Part shown: one piece after another, positions 14,438-27,100 of the stretch | Numbering within the stretch: the stretch's first letter is position 1 | How the letters are laid out: every line of letters starts with the position of its first letter | DNA from: Achatina immaculata | Taxonomy: Eukaryota > Mollusca > Gastropoda > Stylommatophora > Achatinidae | DNA length: 64,000 nt | Assembly: GCA_009760885.1 (NCBI GenBank) | Contig: CM019693.1 | Span: forward strand, 2,670,300-2,734,299 | Reading direction: 5' to 3' | Notes under the pieces: generated by a model | The model's input: only the letters and a program-made list of their open reading frames with translations | What the model was told of the DNA's origin: nothing | Databases searched by the model: none | Made by a program: the position numbers and the translations under genes

Positions 14438-17396
14438 TGTTGTTGCCGTCTTATCTCCATGGAGCTGCGAGTCAGTGCTGGTGAAGGTGTTAAGTCACTG
14501 CATTATGTCGGGGAGAGAGTTAAAGCGGCATTTTTCAATTCGGGGAGGGGGGTGGGATTATGCAGTATTTCTTAGCAGATTCAAACGCCATAGCGATCCA
14601 TTTTCCGTTAGGCAGGCTGGACCTGTTGATGGGGGGGGGGGGGGGGGGGGGGTTATCAACGAAGAGGTGGAGCAAGGTCTTGATCAGCTGTGGGTGCGCT
14701 GACTGCCAAATCAGACAACGCCTTCACTTCCACCGCGTGGCTCTCACTGTGACGATAAAGTAACAGAACACAGTGTTGTATGATTAGACCTCGAAGGTAA
14801 CAGAACACAGTTTTGTATGATTAGACCTCGAAGGTAACAGAACACAGTTTTGTATGATTAGACCTCGAAAGTAACAGAACACAGTGTTGTATGATTAGAT
14901 CTCGAAAGTAACAGAACGCAGTGTTGTATGATTAGACCTTGAAGGTAACAGAACACAGTGTTGTATGATTAGAGCTCGAAGGTAACAGAACGCAGTGTTG
15001 TATGATTAGACCTCGAAGGTAACAGAACACAGTTTTATATGATTAGACCTCGAAGGTAACAGAACGCAGTTTTATATGATTAGACCTCGAAGGTAACAGA
15101 ACGCAGTGTTGTATGATTAGACCTCGAAAGTAACAGAACACAGTGTTGTATGATTAGACCTCGAAAGTAACAGAACGCAGTGTTGTATGATTAGACCTCC
15201 AAAGTAACAGAACGCAGTGTTGTATGATTAGACCTCCAAAGTAACAGAACACAGTGTTGTATGATTAGACCTCGAAGGTAACAGAACGCAGTTTTATATG
15301 ATTAGACCTCGAAGGTAACAGAACACAGTTTTATATGATTAGACCTCGAAGGTAACAGAACGCAGTTTTATATGATTAGACCTCGAAAGTAACAGAACGC
15401 AGTTTTATATGATTAGACCTCGAAGGTAACAGAACGCAGTTTTATATGATTAGACCTCGAAAGTAACAGAACACAGTGTTGTATGATTAGACCTCGAAAG
15501 TAACAGAACACAGTGTTGTATGATTAGACCTCCAAAGTAACAGAACACAGTGTTGTATGATTAGACCTCCAAAGTAACAGAACACAGTGTTGTATGATTA
15601 GACCTCCAAAGTAACAGAACACAGTGTTGTATGATTAGACCACGAAAAAATAGTAAACAAAGCATTTGTACATGTGAGAGAAAGGAAAATCACACGAGAA
15701 TTACGTGGGGTTCGAACCACGGACTCCGGCATGACGAGAAGTCATCTAGCCACGAGAGAACAGTGTACCAACGAACTACGCTATCTAGCACCCCCCCCCC
15801 CCCCAAAAAAAAAAAGTTGTTTGAAAGCGAAGCCATTAGTACGCTTCCAGTTGAAACGAAGATCATTACACCTATTTTTGGGAGTGTTAGATAGCATAGT
15901 TCGTTGGCACGCTGTTCTCTCGTGGCTAGATGACTGCTTGTCCTACCGGAGTCTGTGGTTCGAACCCCAGATAATTTCTTGTGATTGTTCTTTCTCTCGC
16001 GTCTCACTAAAGTGCTTTTGCCTACGATTTTTACGAGGTCTAGTCCTACAAAACTGTGTTCTCTTACTTTACTGTACGAAAGCCTCGTTGTTTCCTATTT
16101 ATATATAAAAAAATGTCACTGTGGTGATGTACTCGGAGAGTGTTGCTCTTTTTTTTTTCCTTTGGAATTTCCTCGCCTGGATGGTTTCCGGTGAAATGTT
16201 ATGTCCCTTTTCTGTTAAACGTTATATCGCTATATGTGTTCAGAATTTTATTTATTTATACGTTTAACTCCTAAACGAGTTTTCCTTCTTCTGAGCATGT
16301 ACATTTCAAGAGTCTCCTGTTTTTCTGTCTGTATTTCTGTGTGTTGGAGTAGAGTTGGCTATATACTCTAGGTCAGCCTCACTCAGTTAACGTTTCTACA
16401 ATTTTCTAAGTATTTTATACGTATAAAAAACATATTTAATCGTTCTTTATTTAGATTAGAATGTTTAATTTTTTACATCATATTTTCTGTCCTTGTGTTA
16501 ACTCTTTCACACCCCCCCCCCCCCCCCTTTCAGACAGCGCTGGCAGTGTTGATAGGTCGTGTACATCTATGCGAATCAGTGTTTAAACAAGTTTAAACAA
16601 AATGCAAAGTAGCACATTTCTAAGCCAGTCCATATTTTTTAAATTGTAAAGTGGCCTCTATCCAGTTTCTTTCTACCAAAATTTCTCATCAGAATTTATT
16701 CTGATAAAGCATGGAAATTAATTCAGAAATAAAAGAGTTAAAAAGAAGAAAATTTCAGCGTGTATATATATATATATATATATATATGATCAGAGAATCC
16801 CAAAACAAGCTATCAGGTGGAACACAACAGGCCAAAGAAAAAGAGGCAGACCGCGTGAAACTCTGAAGAGGTCATTGTTAAAAGAGGCCAAATTAACAGG
16901 CATAAAATCCCTTGATGAGGTTGAAAGACTCGTCGAAGACAGAGTATACTGCATGAGACTGAAAAATTCGCCGAAGACAGAAAATCGTGGCGAACTATGC
17001 GAGCCTTGCGTGACGTTTAAGCTGCACGGGAAGGATGTACATACATTCATGTACAAATCATGTCGAGGAAGTGGAGGTGGATTAGCCACACTCTGAGGAA
17101 ACCGACACCAGCATAGCAAGACAGGTACTGACATGGAATCCTCAAGGAAATAGAAAACGAGGAAAACCTAGACTTACTTGGAGAAGAGAAATTATGACAG
17201 TGCTCAGAGACAAGGGACACACACGGAAGGAAGCAGAGAATAATTCCAGGAACAGGGATGGCTGGACAGCCTTTATCCGTGGCCTATGCTCTCAAAGGAG
17301 TGAAAGGCGATGATGATGATGACGATATATATATACATACACACATATACATACTTACGAAGGCCGTCCCAAAAGTAAGTTTACAAAGGTTATTAC

Positions 17397-17429
<33 letters not shown>

Positions 17430-20400
17430 GAAATATTTGTTTATTTTGTTTTCTCCATGGTTCATTGTTTATTTGAATTTTTGTTACGTTATTCATTCAT
17501 TTGCATGTCCCTTGTGGAACTTTTCCTCCCAAACAGCACTCCTGTAGGCCTCTCGGTTGCGAGCAAGATGGTCTGCTGCTGCTGCATCCATTTGCAGATC
17601 GTCATCGATGTCTTGCAGCCATCTTCGTGATACTGAGAAAAAATGTAAACGTAAAAATTACAGAAATTATTTAAAGTCCAGAAATGGACAGTCGTCTCCC
17701 TCGCAAATGCGGCAGTCCGTCTCATGTTTTCATCATCGCCATAGAGATTCTTCTGTAAGGGTCTCGAGTCAGACCAAAGTCCTTTACCTGAGTGGGTTGA
17801 GCGGCTGGCAGCTCGGGGGGGGGGGGGGTGTCATGTGGTGACTGTTGCTTTTTTGCTGCAGGTGCATAGGTCATGTGGTGTCTCTTTTGCTGCATGTGCA
17901 TAGGTCATGTGGTGTCTCTTTTGCTGAAGGTGCATAGGTCATGTGGTGTCTTTTTTACTACAGATGCATAGGTCATGTAGTGTCTCTTTTGCGGCAGGTG
18001 TATAGGTCATGTGGTGTCTCTTTTGCTGCAGGTGCATAGGTCATGTAGTGTCTCTCTTGCTGCAGGTGCATAGGTCATGTAGTGTCTCTTTTGCTGCAGG
18101 TGCATAGGTCATGTGGTGTCTCTTTTGCTGCATGTGCATAGGTCGTGTGGTGTCTCTTTTGCTGCATGTACATAGGTCATGTAGTGTCTCTTTTGCTGCA
18201 GGTGCATAGGTCATGTAGTGTCTCTTTTGCTGCAGGTGCACAGGTCATGTGGTGTCTCTTTTGCTGCAGGTGCATAGGTCTGCTGGGCCAATTTTCAGCT
18301 TCTAGTGTAGATGGCGTCAGCCTGCAATGTCTTCCCTCAGTCGGAAGATTTTCACTTGAGAGTTTGTAGTATTCGTGATCAGTTTTTGTTTGTTTGTTTG
18401 TTTGTTTTGGGTTGTTTTATCCATTTGTCTTCACACATGGCATTTAGTCTGTTCTTTGTTTCTTCGTATGTTGTGGTCACAAAGAGCTGCTTATAAATCT
18501 CCCTGTGTGAAATCCCCATACCCTTCAACATAACGCACTCAGTGGTGTATGCGTTATGTGCGTGTTGTGTCTTATTGTTTACCTCCCCCTATCACTTTTA
18601 GTTCATTAATTGAAGGATTCCAGTTCATAAATTCATGTTTACATGCATACATTGCCCCTGATCACCCTTCTGTGTCTGTAGACCGCGGGAACATGGAGAT
18701 ATAAAATCTGAATAACGATATGTAGTTTGTGTGATCTCCTTGCCTTTAACCGCTGAACACAATCTTCCCCCTTAACATACTTATGCCGTAAGTGTGAAGT
18801 TTTGTTGTGCTGTTGTAGTTTTTAATTTTCGAGGTTTTTTTTTTTTTTTTTTGGGGGGGGGGGGTTATGTTGTTTCTTCTCCTGACGATATGGCCAGGCA
18901 AGACCCTGTCTTCATACTCGCAACTCATTGTGGATGTAGGTTCTGTCCTGACATTCCGGCTTGCCGCTACGGGTTGATTTGGTTAGGTTTTTTTTTCAGC
19001 TATTTTCTTCCCATTCTAATTTTTCTGTCATTCATTCACGTCCTTTAGTTACGCCCCCCCCCCCCCACTCATTAGTGTACCTTTCGTAGGGGGCCTCGTG
19101 TGGTTTTTGCAGGTGGCTTTGGGAAACCTCGGAGAAATTTTGTTGTGGTGGGGGCTTGCTGGAAAAAATCAGGGTTTGTGGTTCTGATGTAGGGCACGTC
19201 ATCCCTTCCATTACTGAGAAGAAGCAGTGATTGTCAGTTTTCTTCATTCTCATCTATCGTCGTCTTAGTCTTAGTGAGAAAAAAAAAAAATATATATATA
19301 TATGACTGTGCAAGTATGACTGTACAGTTATAAGGGACAGCGAATCAGAGCTAGACGGGATCCGGTCCGTTGGTGCTTAAGGTGGTGGAGTTTGCTCAGA
19401 AGCTTACTTTGTGGGTCCGGTAGAGATTTTCATCAAGGTCATTTTCTGACATACCTAGCCTACATGGATTGACAGTCCATTCCCTTAAGTGTGTGCAGGC
19501 AGTTCCCGGGTTACGAAAAGAGTTCCGTTCCTAAATCTGCTCGTGTCGAATTTGTAGGTAGGTTAGAGTAGTTGTGTACGGTTCATATCTAGCATCAGGT
19601 ATTTAGTATATAGTATACAGTGTACCTTTCTAAGCATACAAAAAAAAAAAAAAAAAACTATAAAGAAACCGACGAACCCGTTGTAGAAGCGGAATGGTAG
19701 CGGCCTTTTATTATTAAAAACCATTGCATGTAACTCTTAACTTATTATATAACAGACTTTAAGGAGAGTCGTTATTAATTACGGGTTGTTCGTAAATCGG
19801 ACGTTCTTAACTCGGAAACTGTCTTTTTGATTCTCTTCTTTCTTTTCTCCCCCCCCCCCCCCCGCTAAAATCTTCTGTCGATATTTATCTTTTTATAATT
19901 TTTCTCTGATATCTCCCTGAAACTGCTAGCTGATGTCCTTCGCGGCCGATGCTGTGAAGATGTAGAGGCACAGCATCGTGTCGGCTTAGAAATGTGCTAT
20001 GGTAGCTTCTTTTTTTTTTCAGTCCATGAGTGCAGTACTTGTCTAGCAGATTCCACGGCCATAGAAACTAAGGCGATCTCTACCCCTGCTAGCCAGGCTA
20101 GACCTGTTGCTGTGGGTTACCAGGGGAGAGCTGTGGCAGGGTCTTAGTCAGTTATACTTGGCCAGTCCCGGCGCTAGCATGTCAGCTATGATTGCCAGGA
20201 CATAGAAACAATAATATCGAAATAATATCCCAAGAAGAGAGAGAGAGTGTGTGTGTGTTGAGGGGGGATGGGGTGGGGTGGTTGGGGGGTAATTTCTTAT
20301 TATTTCTGTAACACGTCACGTGTGTGAAGGGCCGACAGGGTTGAAGGGGGAAAGATTGTAACATTTCTACAAGATTGTAACATTTCTTCCTGTCCCCAGG

Positions 20401-23400
20401 CTTTTAAACACCAGAAATGTATCTTCGGTAAAGCAAGTTTGGCCCATCCCCTGTAACAGATTATCCTGTAGGTAAAATATTGAATATAAAATTCTTTTCT
20501 GACGGTTTCTGACTCTGCAGTATTACATATTTTTTTGAAAGAGAGACAGAGAAGTGTTCACACATTAAAGTGATTTAGCACTACGTTGTAAGCTTAGCAC
20601 TGGAAAAACCTTAGACAAAATACTTCACGCTTGAGAGAAAGGAAAAAATGAGGAGAGAATTACATGGGACGAGTCCGTGGTTCGAGTGCCAGGTAATTGT
20701 CTTTGTTAGTTTTCTTTCTCTCAGGTGTATAGTACTTTATCTGCTGTTTCTGGAGTGCTTAAGAAGTTGTTTCTTAAACGTGATATTATTTTTTTAAGAC
20801 GTTTCTTAAACGTGATATTTTTTTAAGACGTCGTTTCTTAAACTTGATATTTGTTTTTTAAGACGTTGTTTCTTAAACGTGATATTATTTGTTTTTTTAA
20901 GACGTTTCTTAAACTTTATATTATTTGTTTTTAAGAAGTTAGTTCTTAAACTGCGTGAAAGCGTCTTCGCTGGTGGAAAAGATCGTGACATGCAAAGAAA
21001 TATTTGATTATTATTATTATTATTGAGGCCGCAAAATACAATCTGGCATATAGAAGGAACACTAGTGGGCAACAGATATCGAGAGACGATCATACAGTAT
21101 GTGTATGAGGACTGCCATTATCAGCAGTAAAAGCGCGGTAGAGTGTGGCACAAATAGCAAAGAAACTCAAGTGGTCGGATGGGATGGACGGCCAGAATTT
21201 GAAGCGTTTGAACAGACGCTGCGGGTGGGGGGGGGGGGAGACCAGCAATCTGGCTGCCCCCCATTTGTTTACACAGATCATCATTAGATTTTAATTTAAA
21301 TCACTTGTTTTGTGTAGCGGCCAGTGAGCCCGGAATTATCTGCGCGGAGCTCTGGGAGTATCGCCTGTCGGCACCGCCCGCTGCGTACTGATGGGCCCAC
21401 ACGACAAAATTACAGGGTGGGGATCGTGGGCAAGGACAATCTAATATAGTACCAGCGAAAAGTGCTGGTCCAGGCAGAGATTACAGTCGGTGGAAGAGAG
21501 GAGGAGCTTTCGTGGTTGACCAGAGTGTGAAAGTGATCTGAGAGAGAAGATGAAAAGTTAACGGGTTTTTAAATACCATCTTTCCCCGCCCCCCGGCCCT
21601 ATTTTTTTTCTGTCACACACACCCACCCCGTAGTTTTTTTTTTTTCTTTTTCTTTCAAAGAATACTCATCTTAGTCGGAAACACCACAAGAAAGTCTTTC
21701 TCTTCTGTGTATTCGTGTGTAAGACGCTGTCCAGTTTGCCAACCAGCGACGACTCATAGTGGATATGTTGGCGTCAGGGTTGGCGAACCATAATTGACCA
21801 AGACCCTGTCCCAACTCACCCAGTGTACCTCCAAATAACAGGCCTAGAGTGGCTGGCGAGGCAAATGTTGCCACAGTCCCCATGGTGGTGGAGTATGCTA
21901 AAGAAACCTTGCACATCCTCAACTTTTTAGTTTCGCTTAGGGGCTGGGAAAAAAATAGCTGCTATAACCCACCTCTGTATCCTTTGCCTGAGCATCTTCA
22001 CAGCATCGGCCGCAAAGAATACCAGCTCCCAGTTACAGGGAGGTAGCAGCACAAGACAAGGCACGACCTGAGAAGATTATTGAAAAGTTGGCGGGGGAGG
22101 GGGGAGTGCCTTGTGGCTAAAAAGCGATGCTACTTATCTGAGTGGATGTTGTAGTTTTCTTTCCCTGGCTAGGCGTTATGTTTCCCCTGCTTGAGTCCAC
22201 GGTTAGAGTCACAGTTATTCTCTTACTATTTTTCCTTCTCTCTCGTCTTAGTGTTCTGTCTGTCTATACATTTTGAAAGGCGAATGATATATGCTTTGCT
22301 TAAAAAAATAACGAGAAAGAATTTTTTTAATTAATTTTTTTTTGGGTCTAAACTCCACAATCCTTTGATTGAAGAAAGTAATGGTTCCCCACCCCCTCCC
22401 CAGCTGTTGAAAGTATTAAAATTGTGCTGGAGCTATTCCGCCCTACACCGTTATGTTCGCTTATTTAAAGTGTGTTGTAATGAAAAGAAGTCGGTTAGGA
22501 ACAAGATAGTGGTTACAGCGCCGCGTAGAGTGGCGAAAGGTCCGGGTTCAGTCCTGGCTTCAGAACATTTTTTGTTGTTGGGGAGGGGGTGTCATCTCAT
22601 CAGAAAAGTAGATTCCTTGCATCTGTGATAGGAAATAAGGGCTGGATTTTTTAAAAAATGGGACAGCTCACTCTTAAGTGATTTTGTTTGAGTAAAAAAA
22701 AAAAAAAACAACAGGCCGAAGAAAAACGGGCAGACCGCGTGAAACTCTGAAGAGGACATTATTAAGAGAGGCCAAGTTAACAGGCATAAAATCCTTTGAT
22801 GAGGTTGAAAGACTCGCTGAAGACAGGAAAAATTGGCGAACTACTTTGCGAGCCCTATGTGACGTTTAACGGCACGGGAAGGATATAAAATATAAGACAT
22901 AAGAAAAAAAAAAGCACTGAAAAAAACCCACTCGTTTCTTCATTATGGCAAGTTACTGTTGAATGCCATTTGATCTACCTCTGTGTGAGTTGGCTGGAGG
23001 AACCAGATGAGTAACCCTTTGTTTTCATCAGAAAAAGTTCTGCTATTTATGTGGGAATTTTCTTTTTTACCAAAAGAGAAGGATCTAAACTGGCCCAGAC
23101 CATGGACGGCCACGCGTGCAAGGGAAAAGACAAAGTAACCAGAACTGTTCCTAAATTTTCTTTGATTCCTCCCGGCTTCATAACTGGAAACAATGGCCGA
23201 GCAAATGTTGCTATCTGTTCCCCGAGTTTTCGGGTCGTCGGACCGGTTTATTCAGCTTGAGAAGCAGGGGGAGCAGACAGCTCTGTCCAGAAGAAGTGGT
23301 TCTCTCAAGCGTCAACTGACTCTCTATTAATTACTGGTGTTCTCGCAGACTGGTTATTATCTCCCTGAGCTGATTGTAAAGTGGACGGACAGTGCTTGGC

Positions 23401-24080
23401 TGCCGTTTTCGCTCGGCGACTGTGGCATGTACCGTTATTGATATGGTTTTGGGAAGGCGGCATTTTTGTTTCCACCTCTTTTGTATTTAGCAGAATGTTT
23501 GGGGGGAGGGGGAGGGCGGGGATGAAGACGCCGTCCGATCTGGCAGTCAGCGACTCATATCTGATATGCTAGCGTCAGGGTCGGCGAACCATAGCTGATC
23601 AAGACCCTGTCATACTTTCGTGGTACCCCCAGTAACAGGCTTAGCCTAGCTAACGGGGGCAGGGCTCGCCATAATTTCCCACCCCTACCCCGCCCATGGC
23701 GGTGGAGTCTGCTAAAGAAGTATTACACCCCCTCCCCTTTGCTATTTTTTTTTTTAGTTGCAATCATGGACTGACAAAAAAAAAAAAGAAAATCAGTTCG
23801 CGATTTCATGGAGATTTTGTGTGTGTGTGTGTGTGTGGGTCCTTTTTGCTTGCCTTCCATGGGATTTTTGTCTTTTATTCTCATAGTATTATTAGAACAT
23901 CACATTTCCGTTTGTAGGGTTGTAAAACTGTGTAACTGTTTCCAGTAAGTCTGTCGGTATACAGCTCGCTCTAGACGAACTCGGAAAACGTGAAGACAAA
24001 AGACCAGGCTAAACCAGGGGTTGGTAACCTTTTATTATTGCCGTGACGAATTCATGTTGCAAAGTCACTCAGCGTTCCAA

Positions 24081-24132
<52 letters not shown>

Positions 24133-27100
24133 CCTTAAGCACATGGGGCTTCCGCAAGGGTTTTCCACAAATGCCTGTCCTTTGCCTTTTTTTTTCCGCT
24201 CTTGCCCAGGTGAGCCCTCTTATGCTTAACATCCTTTCTGTTGTTCTTCTCCATGTCTCTTTTGGTCCACCCTTACTTCTGTTCCCCTGTGGTGTCCATC
24301 TTAGTGCTGTTTTTGGTAGTGAGTTGTCAGTCATTCGGAGCACATGTCCCAGCCATCGCCAGCGTCTTTCTTCAACAAGATGCTATTTCTTATGGTGTTT
24401 GGCCAAAATATGTTTCTAATTCTTCGTAAACATTTAGTCTTGAAAGAATTCAACTTGTTTTCTATGGTTTTGGTGATTTTCCAGCATTCACTTCCATAGA
24501 GTAGTACACTTAGAACATTACTCTTAAATATCCTGATTTTCGTATTTATGCTTAGTTTTTTAGATTTCCATATAGTCTGCAAAAGCCTGGTTGTTCCAAC
24601 CTAAGCCCACCATAATTTTATATACAAACAACCATGCGTTGAATAACTCAAACATGAAACATGTTATTATTATGTTTACTAATATGAGTGATTACTTGTT
24701 ATTATTGATTTGAGTCGTTAATCAATTAATGGGACCCTTGTCCTTGCATTTCCATACTTAATTGTTCAATATCAGTTTTGTACACTGTATTTTACAGTGT
24801 ACAAAAGACTTTTATAACACACTGTAAACGACGATAGACCAGGTACGGAAAAATGATATTGTATTAATAATGGGGGATTTTAATGCAAAGATTGGTACAG
24901 AAAGAACAGAAGATGAAGGACATGTTGTAGGGAAATTCGGCATAGGACATAGAAATGGGACAGGTGACAGTCTAATGGCTTTTTGCATGGAAAATGAGCT
25001 AAAGATTGCTAACACACTTTTTAAACAACATCCAAGAAGACTTTACACATGGACATCACCTGTTGGGAAAACCAAGAATGAAATAGATTATATTTTAGTG
25101 CAAAGAAGGTGGAGATCAAGTATAACTTCAGCAAAAACTTTACCAGGGGCTGATTGTGACACGACCATGAGTTGTTAATAGCAGACATGAAGATAAAGAT
25201 AAAAAAGACAGTTGCAGGATCAAGACCACTCCGCTTTGATACTACAAAAATACCAGAACAATATGGTATAGAAGTGAAGAACCGTTTTGAAATCCTGATG
25301 GCTGTACAGGAGGAGATGACACCAGATGATTTGCTACACAGGCCAGAGATATCTTAATAACAACAGCTAAAGACATGGTTCCAGTAAAGAAAACACAAAA
25401 GAATGAATGGATTACAGCAGGCACACTAGAACTGATAAAACAACGTAGAGAAATGAAGACTCAGTGGAAAGTGACAAACAACAACAAAGAGAAATATAAA
25501 TCTTTAACAAAAGAAGCACGAAGCATTAGATTGTCACCTGCCTCATTTCTATGTCCTATGCCGAATTTCCCTACAACATGTCCTTCATCTTCTGTTCTTT
25601 CTGTACCAATCTTGCATTAAAATCCCCCATTATTAATACAATATCATTTTTCCGTACCTGGTCTATCGTCGTTTACAGTGTGTTATAAGAAAAGACAAAA
25701 AACAATATATACAAGATTGTTGTGAAAGAACAGAAGGACATCAGAAGTGTGGAAGAGATAGTGAAATGTTTAAAGAAATGAAGACATTGACGAGAAATGT
25801 CACTCCTAAGCTAAATGTAATTTGTGACTAGACGGGGAATACCTTGACAGAGACAGAGAAAATTCTAGAAAGATGGAAGGAATATTGCAGAGGAATGTAT
25901 GAGACAACTGACTGTGAAAGCAGAAATCAACAATGTGAATTATTATTGGAGGAGAAAGAACCCGAACCGACAATAGAAGAAGTTTATAGGCAATAAAGAA
26001 TCTGAAAAATGGTAAATCACCAGGATGTGATGAGATAACAGCTGAATTTATTAAAGCAGGAGGAAAGGAATGTGCAACAATCTATCATGCACTATGTAAA
26101 AAGATATGGCACTCAGGTATTTAGCCAAAAGAATGGAAAAGAATTGTATTCATACCACTGCCAAAAAGGGTAACCTGAAATTATGCACAAATTACAGAAC
26201 TGTTGCCCTGATTAGTCATGCCAGCAAAATTCTGTTAAAAATCATAATGGGTAGACTTCGTAAGAAAATAGAAGAAGAAGTCAATATGGTCCAAGCTGGT
26301 TTCAGGCAAGGAAGAGCATCAAGAGATCACATATTCAATATAAGATTAATAATAGAGAAATGCAGAGTTTAATGTGAATCTATATGTAGCCTTTATAGAC
26401 TACTCAAAAGCATTTGACTGTGTACAGCACCAGAAACTTTGGGAATTAATGGAAAAAATGCGATTTCCAACACATTTGATACAATTAACATCACTGCTGT
26501 ATCTAGACCAATAAGCTGCAGTAAGAATAAATGGTGAAACAGCAACTTGGTTTGACATAAAACAAGGGGTCCGTCAGGGGTGCATAATGTTGCCTTACTT
26601 AAACTTGTATACTGAAAATATAATGAGGATTGTTAGAGAAGATGTAAACAGAGAATATTACGATGCCATAACAATTGGAGGTTATGAAATACCAGAGATT
26701 AGATATGCTGATGACACGGTGTTACTGTCCACAACACAAAAAGGAATGGAAAAACGAATTATGTCAGTCCGTAAGAATAGTGAAGAGGAAAACCTCTATC
26801 TTAATGCGAAGAAAACTAAATTGATGAAAACTGACAAAACAAACAAGGCAACTGAAATATGTATCAATGAGGAAAACCTGGAAGAAGTGGAGAGTTTTGA
26901 ATATCTTGGATCACTGCTAACTAATAATAGAGATACAATGAGGGAAATTAAAAGGAGGCCATCTGTCGCTCTTCAGAAAGTAAAACAACTAAAGAATATG
27001 TGGAGAGGAACAGACAGAACTACAAAAATAATATTTTTAAGGGCATGCATTTTTCCCATCACAACATATGCCTGTGAGACCTGGACACTTAACAAAACAG

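Noticed and set aside
14757..15642. Regular 37-bp repeats as a CRISPR array
   Set aside because: There are no unique spacers; the whole unit is repeated, and the setting is a eukaryotic intron.
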